The position numbers and the translations under genes are program-made. The notes under the pieces were generated by a model that made no database searches, had not been told where the DNA came from, and was given only the letters and a program-made list of their open reading frames with translations. Shown here one piece after another: positions 34,635-42,588 of a stretch of 64,000 nt of DNA (position 1 is its first letter; the number at the start of each line of letters is the position of its first letter). Origin of the DNA: UBA6244 sp041582875 (GTDB lineage Bacteria; Bacteroidota; Bacteroidia; Bacteroidales; F082); NCBI GenBank assembly GCA_041582875.1, contig JBFHGX010000001.1, forward strand, positions 37,966 through 101,965, given 5' to 3'.

Positions 34635-37046
34635 ATGAGAAAAATTACCTTTTTATTATCCTTGATCATATGGGGTTTATATGTTCAGGGTCAGATTATT
34701 ACTGTTTTAGACAGTGAAACTCAACGACCGCTCGACCTTGTTACCATAAGCAGCGCATCTCCGAAAATCACTATAATTACCAACGCCAATGGGCAGGCTG
34801 ACATTTCCCAGCTCGAAGGTTCTATGGAAATTCAAATACAGATTTTAGGATATCAGGGAAAGCGGTTATCTTATAACGAACTAGAACAATTGCATTTTCA
34901 ATTAGCGCTGACTCAAGGATCGATTAGCCTCGATCAAGTGGTAGTGTCGGCAACGCGTTGGAAACAAAACTTACGTGAAATTCCTGCTAAAATTCTAACC
35001 ATTACTCCTCGACAAACCATGTTGCAAAATCCGCAAACTGCGGCTGATTTATTGTCAACTTCAGGAGAAGTCTTTATGCAAAAAAGTCAGCAAGGAGGCG
35101 GAAGCCCCATGATTAGAGGGTTTTCAACCAACCGACTGCTTTATACCGTCGATGGAGTTCGCATGAATACGGCTATTTTTAGAAGCGGAAACCTTCAGAA
35201 TGTGATATCTCTCGATCCATTTGCGTTGGAGAGTACAGAAGTCATATTTGGCCCTGTAAGTTTAATTTATGGAAGCGACGCCATTGGTGGTGTAATGAGT
35301 TTCCAAACCATTCTTCCTGAATTTACTTTGTCGGATAAACCGTTGATCAATGGGCATGCATCGGCCCGTATGTCATCGGCTAACAACGAAAAAACAGGAC
35401 ATTTTGACGTTAGTATTGGCTGGAAAAAATGGGCATCTGTAACCAGTTTCTCAAGTACGGAATATGGGAATTTGAAAATGGGAAGCTCTGGTCCCAATGA
35501 GTATTTACGTAACTGGTATGTCCAGCGGGTAGATAGTGCGGATGTTGTGGTAACCAATGACAATCCTAAAGAGCAAACTCCCACTAATTATAGCCAAATG
35601 AATTTAATGCAGAAAATTGCCTATAAACCCAACAATAATTGGGAGTTGCAATATGGGTTTCATTATTCCGCAACCACCGACTATGCACGGTACGACAGAC
35701 TAATCAGAACCAAGAATAATTTGCCTCGCAGTGCCGAATGGTATTATGGACCTCAAAAATGGATGATGAATAACTTTTCGGCAATCAATACCAAAGCCAA
35801 CAAATTTTTCGACGAAATGTCTGTGCGTTTGGCTTATCAGATATTTGAAGAAAGCAGAATTGACCGGGATTACCAAAAGGTTATACGGTATCACCGAAAG
35901 GAAAAAGTAGATGCTTATTCGACCAATGTTGACTTTTTGAAAACCATCGGTGCCAAACAAACGATATTTTATGGTTTTGAGGCTGTGGTCGATCAAGTGA
36001 AATCAACTGGGCTGGACGAGAATATTTCAAATGGTGAAGTACTAGTCGGACCTTCACGCTATCCGCAATCTACATGGTCATCTTATGCGGCCTATATCAG
36101 TTACAAATACAGGTTAAATAAAAAGTTGCTACTTCAAGGGGGAATCCGTTACAACCATTTTATCATGTCAGCAGATTTTTCAAATAACCTCTCCTATTAT
36201 CCTTTGCCTTTTACTAAAACAGACCTCAATGATGGAGCAGTTACGGGAAATTTGGGCATGGTGTATAATCCGACGAATCAATGGGCCATGGTCATGAACT
36301 TGTCTTCAGGTTTCAGAGCACCCAATGTGGACGATATGGGTAAAATATTTGATTCAGAACCGGGTGCAGTAGTTTTCCCCAATCCAGATCTGAAACCAGA
36401 GTATGCCTGGAATGCAGAATTGGGTATCACACGGATATTTGACGAAAAGGCCAAGTTTGATATTACGGGATATTACACCTTGTTGCAAAACGCAATGGTC
36501 AGACGCGATTATTCACTTAACGGTCAAGATAGCATCATGTATGACGGTGAAATGAGCCGTATTCAAGCGATTCAAAATGCTGCCAATGCCTATGTTTATG
36601 GAGTACAGTTTGGTTTAGAAATAAAACTTGGCGCAGGATTTGGTGTTTCGTCGCAGTTCAATTACCAGAAAGGTGAAGAAGAACTAGACGATGGTACCAC
36701 TAGCCCTTTGCGCCATGCTGCTCCTTGGTTTGGCATCACCCATTTCACGTATGCGATGGATCGACTTAAACTTGATTTATATGGTATGTACAATGGAGAA
36801 GTCAGCTACACAAATCTTCCTGAAGAAGAACGCAGTAAGGATTACATGTATGCTATAAATTCTGATGGAAACCCTTACTCCCCTTCCTGGTATACTTTAA
36901 ATATCAAGGCATTGTATGTGCTTAATGATATGATTTCTGTGAGTGCGGGTATCGAAAATCTTACCGACATCCGATATCGACCCTATAGTTCGGGACTAGT
37001 GGCTCCTGGAAGGAATTTTATCTTATCCTTGCAGGCGACTTTTTAA
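34635..37046 (+). CDS. TonB-dependent outer-membrane receptor
   Basis: An energised outer-membrane gate. A signal peptide (MRKITFLLSLIIWGLYVQGQ) precedes a carboxypeptidase-D regulatory-like domain (about 20-100), a plug (about 105-225, with SGEVFMQKSQQGGGSPMIRGFSTNRLLYTVDGVRMN) and a 22-strand barrel ending in an aromatic residue (LSLQATF). SPMIRGFSTNRLLYTVDGVRMN and the overall size of about 800 residues resemble receptors of the haemoglobin/transferrin family, so iron or haem is possible, but metal or other ligands cannot be excluded. I start at 34635; an ATG five codons earlier at 34620 is also open. A hairpin follows the gene. Confidence 0.92.
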   Translation: MRKITFLLSLIIWGLYVQGQIITVLDSETQRPLDLVTISSASPKITIITNANGQADISQLEGSMEIQIQILGYQGKRLSYNELEQLHFQLALTQGSISLDQVVVSATRWKQNLREIPAKILTITPRQTMLQNPQTAADLLSTSGEVFMQKSQQGGGSPMIRGFSTNRLLYTVDGVRMNTAIFRSGNLQNVISLDPFALESTEVIFGPVSLIYGSDAIGGVMSFQTILPEFTLSDKPLINGHASARMSSANNEKTGHFDVSIGWKKWASVTSFSSTEYGNLKMGSSGPNEYLRNWYVQRVDSADVVVTNDNPKEQTPTNYSQMNLMQKIAYKPNNNWELQYGFHYSATTDYARYDRLIRTKNNLPRSAEWYYGPQKWMMNNFSAINTKANKFFDEMSVRLAYQIFEESRIDRDYQKVIRYHRKEKVDAYSTNVDFLKTIGAKQTIFYGFEAVVDQVKSTGLDENISNGEVLVGPSRYPQSTWSSYAAYISYKYRLNKKLLLQGGIRYNHFIMSADFSNNLSYYPLPFTKTDLNDGAVTGNLGMVYNPTNQWAMVMNLSSGFRAPNVDDMGKIFDSEPGAVVFPNPDLKPEYAWNAELGITRIFDEKAKFDITGYYTLLQNAMVRRDYSLNGQDSIMYDGEMSRIQAIQNAANAYVYGVQFGLEIKLGAGFGVSSQFNYQKGEEELDDGTTSPLRHAAPWFGITHFTYAMDRLKLDLYGMYNGEVSYTNLPEEERSKDYMYAINSDGNPYSPSWYTLNIKALYVLNDMISVSAGIENLTDIRYRPYSSGLVAPGRNFILSLQATF

Positions 37047-37062
37047 TATTAAAAAAAGATCT

Positions 37063-37096
37063 AGAGCCTACATGGATATACTTGGATGTAGGCTCT
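37063..37096 (+). terminator. Hairpin after the TonB receptor gene
   Basis: AGAGCCTACAT / ATGTAGGCTCT, an 11-bp perfect stem with a 12-base loop, 16 bases after the stop. The T-run behind it is weak. Confidence 0.65.
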
Positions 37097-37162
37097 GTTC
37101 TAAAAATCTATATCAGACAAACTTTCCTGCATTTTTTTTTGTTTCTTTGCACTTTCAAATCA

Positions 37163-37234
37163 GGCCCCGTAGTTCAATGGATAGAATGTCAGATTCCGGT
37201 TCTGATGATCTGGGTTCGAATCCCGGCGGGGTCA
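37163..37234 (+). tRNA. tRNA-Arg (anticodon CCG)
   Basis: Cloverleaf: acceptor GGCCCCG / CGGGGTC, D arm with AGTTCAATGGATAGAAT, anticodon arm TCAGA-TTCCGGT-TCTGA (anticodon CCG, reads CGG), T arm with GGTTCGAATCC. The discriminator is A and CCA is not encoded. A near-match promoter box (TTTCTTTG) lies about 14 bases upstream. Confidence 0.95.
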
Positions 37235-37538
37235 CATTAGTAATCACGTAAACGCTTGTATATCGTATGATTGCAAGCGTTTTATTTTCCATATCGTAAT
37301 ACACCAGTTTTATTACGATTTTATATTATCCTTAAACTAGTCAAATAAACTTACAGCATTTAACCCATACCTTTTTGCATCATTTTGACAATAGCTGCCC
37401 ACCATCCTTGGCACTTTAAAAATCATTTATAACTACTCTTTGCTATCCCAAACCATTTATTCCCTAATTTTATGCCATTATTTATGGTGATTGATCAAAA
37501 ATAAATCACTCCATTTCCAAAAATACACTAAATTAATT
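37235..37538. other. Intergenic region between tRNA-Arg and the amidohydrolase gene
   Basis: 304 bases. The first part holds the tRNA terminator (37250-37290). The rest is AT-rich with no recognised feature; no recombinase or direct repeat of the tRNA end is seen, so there is no sign of an integrated element at this tRNA. Confidence 0.5.
37250..37290 (+). terminator. Terminator of tRNA-Arg(CCG)
   Basis: AAACGCTTG (37250-37258) and CAAGCGTTT (37274-37282) with a 15-base loop and then TTATTTT, 16 bases after the tRNA. Confidence 0.75.
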
Positions 37539-38348
37539 ATGATTATAGACGTCCACACCCATATCAACAATTACCACAAGGATAGAGTAGTTTCGCTTGA
37601 AAACTGCCTCGATGATCTTACGGATAGCATGGCTGCTAACAAAGTCGATTACGCATTGGTACTCTCATCATATAAGGTGAATGAACACCGGCCCAGTACA
37701 AAACAAGTGGTAGAGGCCATAAAAGGACGCAATAATTTAGGAGTTGTCTCGGGAATTAGTTACTTGCATTATGATCACAGAGATATAAGAGTAATCAGCG
37801 AATACCTCGAGAAAGGTTTTATCAAAGGTTTGAAACTTTATCCTGGCTATGAGCCATTTTATCCAAACGATACCCGGCTTAAACTTTTGTACGAAATGGC
37901 CATAGAATATGATGTACCGGTAATGTTTCATTCAGGAGACACCTACGCTCCTAGCGGAAAAGTTAAATATTCGCATCCCTTGCATATTGATGATTTAGCA
38001 GTTGATTATCCTGATTTAAAAATCGTGATATGCCATATCGGTAACCCGTGGATTCGAGATTGTATGGAAATTGTGTACAAAAATGAAAATGTGTATGCAG
38101 ATATTTCCGGATTAGTTCTTGGAAACTTTTCAGAGAAGTTTGAGCGATACATGAAAAAGGAAATTGAAGAAATGATTACCTATGCTGGCGACCCAAATTA
38201 CTTGTTATATGGCACAGATTGGCCCATAGCAAATATGGAGTCCTATTTAAAATTTATGGGTCAATTGGACTTGGAGGATGACAAAAAAGAACTTATCATG
38301 TGGAAAAATGCTGCTAGTCTGTTTAAGATCGATGTAGAGAATCTTTAA
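37539..38348 (+). CDS. Amidohydrolase family metal-dependent hydrolase or decarboxylase
   Basis: A TIM-barrel enzyme of 269 residues. Metal-site motifs are in order: DVHTHI at residues 4-9, MFHSGD mid-sequence, VICHIGNP, and YGTDWP near the end. This is the pattern of the amidohydrolase-2 group (ACMSD and related decarboxylases or lactone hydrolases). Substrate unknown. I start at the ATG at 37539; the longer frame needs a TTG at 37491 and adds residues absent from relatives. The GH47 lipoprotein gene follows 58 bases later on the same strand, but I see no clear biochemical link. Confidence 0.88.
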   Translation: MIIDVHTHINNYHKDRVVSLENCLDDLTDSMAANKVDYALVLSSYKVNEHRPSTKQVVEAIKGRNNLGVVSGISYLHYDHRDIRVISEYLEKGFIKGLKLYPGYEPFYPNDTRLKLLYEMAIEYDVPVMFHSGDTYAPSGKVKYSHPLHIDDLAVDYPDLKIVICHIGNPWIRDCMEIVYKNENVYADISGLVLGNFSEKFERYMKKEIEEMITYAGDPNYLLYGTDWPIANMESYLKFMGQLDLEDDKKELIMWKNAASLFKIDVENL

Positions 38349-38406
38349 GACAGATTAATTTGAGTCGACGCTCAGAACTACATAATCAAACCAAAATCCA
38401 ATTCCA

Positions 38407-39834
38407 TTGAAAGCCCCAATAATTTATTTAATAGTTGCTTTTTTGGCCATTTCGTGCCAAAATCTAACGGTAAAGCAAACAGAAAACCAACAACAAAAAT
38501 CAGTTAATATCAAAAATGCTGATGCGCTTTCGCAACAACTCATCGATGAAACACAACGGAGTTGGGATGCTTATAAAAAATATGCCTGGGGTCACGACGC
38601 CCTTGCTCCTCTTTCACATTCTTTTTCAGATTGGTACAGCGAGCCATTGTATATTTCCCCCATTGATGCTTATCCTACGCTTTCGCTGATGGGACTTAAA
38701 AAAGAGACTAAAATTATTGAGGATTATGTGGTTGATTCACTCGATTTTGATAAAAATATCGATGCCAAAATCTTCGAAGTCAATATTCGGATTTTGGGAG
38801 GCTTGCTTTCGATGTACGAGCTTTCGGGTAATCCTAAAATCCTTGACAAAGCAAGGGATTTTGCCGATCGCATGATGCCTGCTTTCCATACCAATACCGG
38901 AATACCAACTTATTGGGTTAATCTCAAAACTGGTCAGCCCAGAGGAGATACAGTAAATGTAGCTGAAGCAGCTTCCTATACTTTTGAACTGGGAGTGCTG
39001 AGCTACTACACCAAAGATCCAAAATACTACCAGGCAGGAAAAAAAGCGACCCTCGCAGTGTATAACAGGCGCTCAGAATTGGGATTGATAGGTGATGTTA
39101 TTGATGTCAATACCGGTGAATGGGTTTCTACTCAGAGTCATTTGTGTGCCGGAGTCGATTCATATTACGAATACTTGTATAAAAGTTATGTGCTTTTTGG
39201 AGATCCCGAGTTGGGGGAAATATGGGAAGAAAGCCTGGTAGTCATTCAGAAATACCTGACCGAAGACGTGGATGGGCATCTTTGGTATGGACGTGTAGAC
39301 ATGAACACCGGTGAGCATGTGAGTTCGGTGGTAACGCTTTACGATGCCTTTTTTCCTGCTATTCTGGCGCTCTCAGGTCATATGGATAGCGCCAAACTTT
39401 TACAGCAAACATGGAATGGACTTTGGAATCAATATGGTTTAGAGCCAATGGTTTACGATTATAAATCTAAAACGCCCAATTATCCTGCTTACGACCTGAA
39501 TCCGGAAATCATTGAGTCGGCCTATTATTTATTTCACCTCACTGGGGATAGTATCTATTTCCAAATGAATGAAACCTACTGGAAAGACATCATGAAATAT
39601 TGCAAAACAGAAATCGCCTTTACCTCCATTAAGGATGTACAAACCATGCAACAAAAGGATTATATGCCAACTTTCTTCCTAGCCGAGACCCTTAAATACT
39701 TTTATCTCACGTTTTCGCATCACCAGGGGAGTTTCAATTTTGATGAATATATGTTCAATACCGAGGCCCATCCTTTTAAAAGAAGTACTTTTAATCATGA
39801 ACAGGCAGCCATGCGATTGGGTTTTGAAAAATAA
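38407..39834 (+). CDS. GH47 class I alpha-mannosidase, lipoprotein
   Basis: A glycoside hydrolase family 47 protein, expected to remove alpha-1,2-linked mannose. The family's landmarks are nearly all there: YAWGHDALAPLS, IRILGGLLSMYELSG, AEAASYTFELGVLSYYTKDPKYY, VDSYYEYLYKSY, EIIESAYYLFHLTGD, TFFLAETLKYFYLTF, and NTEAHPF with the Ca2+-binding Thr. The N terminus has a lipobox (AISC, Cys17), so it is anchored in an outer or inner membrane facing the periplasm or surface. The start codon is TTG at 38407, needed for the signal peptide. GH47 is common in eukaryotes and sparse in bacteria. No SusC/SusD pair or other glycosidase lies nearby. Confidence 0.9.
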   Translation: MKAPIIYLIVAFLAISCQNLTVKQTENQQQKSVNIKNADALSQQLIDETQRSWDAYKKYAWGHDALAPLSHSFSDWYSEPLYISPIDAYPTLSLMGLKKETKIIEDYVVDSLDFDKNIDAKIFEVNIRILGGLLSMYELSGNPKILDKARDFADRMMPAFHTNTGIPTYWVNLKTGQPRGDTVNVAEAASYTFELGVLSYYTKDPKYYQAGKKATLAVYNRRSELGLIGDVIDVNTGEWVSTQSHLCAGVDSYYEYLYKSYVLFGDPELGEIWEESLVVIQKYLTEDVDGHLWYGRVDMNTGEHVSSVVTLYDAFFPAILALSGHMDSAKLLQQTWNGLWNQYGLEPMVYDYKSKTPNYPAYDLNPEIIESAYYLFHLTGDSIYFQMNETYWKDIMKYCKTEIAFTSIKDVQTMQQKDYMPTFFLAETLKYFYLTFSHHQGSFNFDEYMFNTEAHPFKRSTFNHEQAAMRLGFEK

Positions 39835-39970
39835 TATTTTCACTTACTTAATACTCGACAGAAGTCTATTATAACAACAATTTGGCTGCAAGCCAAACTT
39901 ATTAACGTCAGGTAATGCTGAAATATATATCTTCAGGTAATCAAAAGTTAATCACCAAATAAATTGAATA

Positions 39971-40420
39971 ATGTCAGAAAAAAAACAAAAAGCCGTTAGC
40001 GCTTTTAATTCCGGTTTCAATTGTGCCCAGTCGGTATTAAATGCGTTCGCAGATGATTTGAACATAGATAAAGAGCTAATCTCAAGCCTTACCAGTGGTT
40101 TTGGTGGAGGAATGGGTAAGCTTCAGGAAACGTGTGGTGCAGTTACAGGTTCTTTTATGGTTTTGGGGCTAACTAACGGAATCAGGTTTTCTGAAAATAC
40201 AGATCGAAAGGAAGCGACCAATAATATGGTTAAATTGTTTCACGATCAATTCGTTAGCCAACATGGTACCATCAGTTGTAAACAGCTTCTGGGAGCTGAC
40301 TTAAACACAGCTTCCGGACAGCAGTATCTGCTAGATAACAAGGTTTTTAAGTATGTTTGTGAAAAATGCATTGCAGATGCCGTTGAGATTACCGAACGTT
40401 TATTGGCTGAAAATATTTAA
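39971..40420 (+). CDS. C_GCAxxG_C_C family protein, probable redox or metal protein
   Basis: A 149-residue protein of the family named for its Cys pattern: FNCAQSVLNAF, GGMGKLQETCGAVTG, SCKQLLG and YVCEKCIADAVE. The five cysteines probably bind a metal or cluster. Function is not established; some members are annotated as redox-active or split-soret-cytochrome-related. No signal peptide, so cytoplasmic. It stands alone, converging on plsY with 18 bases between. Confidence 0.88.
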   Translation: MSEKKQKAVSAFNSGFNCAQSVLNAFADDLNIDKELISSLTSGFGGGMGKLQETCGAVTGSFMVLGLTNGIRFSENTDRKEATNNMVKLFHDQFVSQHGTISCKQLLGADLNTASGQQYLLDNKVFKYVCEKCIADAVEITERLLAENI

Positions 40421-40438
40421 CAAACTAAATTCGTTTTT

Positions 40439-41041
40439 TTAGTGATTTTCAGTTCCTTTTAAAAGCCTTTTTATATTGCCTGAATGTCTTATTAAAATCA
40501 AGAATGAACAAATAAGCAAATAGTAAAACCGATCAGAAACGGAATAGATTATCAAGTCGCTAAGCGGTAACGAAAGGGCTAAAAAAAGGGATCCTATCGA
40601 AACATAAGAGGTTTTCCATTTCACCAAAAAATAGATGCCTACACTGATAAAAACAGCATAGGGTGCAATTAACAAAGAAGCCCCAAGTGTAGTATTAACG
40701 CCCTTCCCTCCTTTTCCGGATAAGAAAATGCTGAAATTGTGCCCAACAATGGCTGCAAGCGCAACACCAAAAACAAAATAATCATCATCCATGATAATCT
40801 GCTTGTTTTTCAAGTACAACACCAAGGCCACGGGAATCAGACCTTTTGCCATGTCGAGAAGTTGGGTCAGTAAAGCCATCTTTTTACCAGCCACACGTCC
40901 CACATTGGTCGATCCAACATTTCCACTGCCCAGCTCCATGATATTTTTCCCCGTTGTTCTAAGGGTAAGCAGATATCCAACAGGAACTGATCCTAGCAAA
41001 TAGGAAAATATTAATAATCCGACTTCAATGGGTGTAATCAT
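40439..41041 (-). CDS. plsY: Acyl-phosphate:glycerol-3-phosphate acyltransferase PlsY
   Basis: Integral membrane enzyme that uses acyl-phosphate to acylate glycerol-3-phosphate, giving lysophosphatidic acid. The PlsY motifs are in place: SYLLGSVPVGYLL, GSGNVGSTNVGRVAGKK and VGHNFSIFLSGKGGKGVNTTLG. It has five hydrophobic segments and 200 residues, the usual size. It is the last gene of a minus-strand operon, overlapping the peroxiredoxin gene by 4 bases (ATGA). Its substrate, acyl-phosphate, could be made by the FakA/FakB-like fusion at the head of the operon. Confidence 0.97.
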   Translation of the reverse strand: MITPIEVGLLIFSYLLGSVPVGYLLTLRTTGKNIMELGSGNVGSTNVGRVAGKKMALLTQLLDMAKGLIPVALVLYLKNKQIIMDDDYFVFGVALAAIVGHNFSIFLSGKGGKGVNTTLGASLLIAPYAVFISVGIYFLVKWKTSYVSIGSLFLALSLPLSDLIIYSVSDRFYYLLICSFLILIRHSGNIKRLLKGTENH

Positions 41042-41796
41042 TTCATTTCTTGCAAAATACGCAATGTTTCGTCCACATGCTTTTCGGCCTGGAATTGCGA
41101 ATTAAACATAAAAACAACTTTTCCTGTTTTATCAATAACGTATGTTACCCTTCCGGGGATGAGTCCAAACAAGTTAGTTGGCACACCAAAAAGTTGCCGT
41201 ACTTTATTGCCTTCATCGCTTAAGAGCGTGTAATTTAGCCGGTGCTTTTGAGCGAACTGCTTATGACTTTCAACCGATTGTGCACTAATACCAATAATCA
41301 TGGCATTGGCTTCTTCGAATACCTCAAACTGATCGCGAAACGAACAGGCTTCTTTGGTGCAACCTGGCGTGTCATCTTTGGGGTAAAAATAAATAACCAG
41401 ATTCTTCGTGCCCAAAACCGTTTGTAAATGAAATACTTGACCATTTTGATCATTCAATGAAAAATCGGGAATGGTACTCCCAACGTTTATTTTTTGTGCC
41501 ATATTGGTGTTTTTATCCAAGATTATTTGATGTACATCAAAGTAAAAGAAAAAGAGGACGAAGTATATAAAAAGGTAAAAGCGATAAAAATTCCTGAACT
41601 TCTTATAAGCCGCATTGCCAGGGAACAAATTACCAAACAAGCCTTTTACTTCTTTAATAAAAACTGGCTTGATGTTAATGGTCCAACTCTCTGTTTGATA
41701 CACCATTTTACGAAATTTACTTCGGTAAAAGGTCAAAGGTAAACCCCAAACTACAAAAAGTATCAGCCAAATATGTTCGAGCAAATAGTCAAGCAT
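41038..41796 (-). CDS. bcp: Membrane-anchored thiol peroxidase (Bcp/PrxQ fused to a two-helix membrane domain)
   Basis: Residues 99-252 are a complete Bcp-type peroxiredoxin (MAQKINVGSTIPDFSLND onward) with peroxidatic Cys146 and resolving Cys151 (TPGCTKEAC), which reduces hydrogen and lipid peroxides. Residues 1-98 form a separate unit with two hydrophobic helices (about 7-24 and 70-86) and a basic loop (YRSKFRKMVYQTESWTINIKP). The frame is continuous with no stop, so the product is probably a membrane-bound peroxidase. Translation could also start at Met99 and give a soluble form. It is 3 bases from the DUF1295 gene and overlaps plsY, placing it in a lipid-synthesis operon. Confidence 0.88.
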   Translation of the reverse strand: MLDYLLEHIWLILFVVWGLPLTFYRSKFRKMVYQTESWTINIKPVFIKEVKGLFGNLFPGNAAYKKFRNFYRFYLFIYFVLFFFYFDVHQIILDKNTNMAQKINVGSTIPDFSLNDQNGQVFHLQTVLGTKNLVIYFYPKDDTPGCTKEACSFRDQFEVFEEANAMIIGISAQSVESHKQFAQKHRLNYTLLSDEGNKVRQLFGVPTNLFGLIPGRVTYVIDKTGKVVFMFNSQFQAEKHVDETLRILQEMK

Positions 41797-41799
41797 GGT

Positions 41800-42576
41800 T
41801 TATTTCTTTGGAAACCAAGGAAAAAAGGAATTTGTTTTGCGAATGTATTCCTGATAATCCGGTTTTTTGTTCTTTAGCGATTTTTCGAGCAGAGTAACTC
41901 CAGAGACTTTGATGATTAAAAGCGTCATTATGACTGATCCGAGTATTAACCAATAGTTACCTGCTGCAATGCAAAACAGTCCATACGCCCACCATACGGC
42001 AGAATCGCCAAAATAATTGGGATGCCGGGTGTATCGCCAAAAACCTGTATTTAATACTTTCCCCTTATTCGACCGATTGGCCTTGAAGTGGGCGAGTTGA
42101 CAATCGCCCCCGGCTTCGAAGATAAAACCAACAAGCCATACAACCATGGCGGCATAATCAAATCCATTAAGCTCAGTGGTTTGTGTTTGATAATTAGCCC
42201 CCAGCAAAGGCATCGAGATGACCCACATGAGCATACCTTGCAATAAAAATGTTTGGAAATAACTAACCCACCAATACCTGTTTTCACCATAGGTACGCCT
42301 AAATTCTTGATAACGAAAGTCTTCGCCTTTGCCAATATTTCGCCATGCCAAATAAATAGAAAGTCGTAATCCCCAGAGAGTAACGAGAACAAACAGGATG
42401 ATCTTTCGTGGATAAAAATCACCTGACATAAAAAAAAACCAGGCATTGGCCAACACGTATCCCATTCCCCAGAATAAATCGACAATGCTTACATTTTTAA
42501 TCAAAATGCTCACCAACCACAAAATGGTCATCAAAATAAAAATAAGTATACCGGCTTGTAAGAATAACGATAACAT
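41800..42576 (-). CDS. DUF1295 membrane protein (steroid 5-alpha-reductase/ICMT-like)
   Basis: An integral membrane protein of 258 residues with about six or seven hydrophobic segments. The C-terminal motif GFWRYTRHPNYFGDSAVWW is that of DUF1295 and of related isoprenylcysteine-methyltransferase and steroid-reductase folds, where it binds the cofactor. Relatives act on lipids or sterol-like substrates; the reaction here is unknown. It lies 12 bases downstream of the FakA/FakB-like gene and 3 bases ahead of the peroxiredoxin gene, which suggests a role in membrane-lipid modification. Confidence 0.88.
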   Translation of the reverse strand: MLSLFLQAGILIFILMTILWLVSILIKNVSIVDLFWGMGYVLANAWFFFMSGDFYPRKIILFVLVTLWGLRLSIYLAWRNIGKGEDFRYQEFRRTYGENRYWWVSYFQTFLLQGMLMWVISMPLLGANYQTQTTELNGFDYAAMVVWLVGFIFEAGGDCQLAHFKANRSNKGKVLNTGFWRYTRHPNYFGDSAVWWAYGLFCIAAGNYWLILGSVIMTLLIIKVSGVTLLEKSLKNKKPDYQEYIRKTNSFFPWFPKK

Positions 42577-42588
42577 AGTGATTGAGCT

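Noticed and set aside
37063..37290. Integrated element next to tRNA-Arg(CCG)
   Set aside because: Ordinary metabolic genes continue on both sides and no repeat of the tRNA 3' end or recombinase is present.
41038..41796. Frameshift or missed stop joining two genes at the peroxiredoxin
   Set aside because: The frame is continuous with a short natural linker, and both parts are typical coding sequence. A sequencing error cannot be fully excluded.
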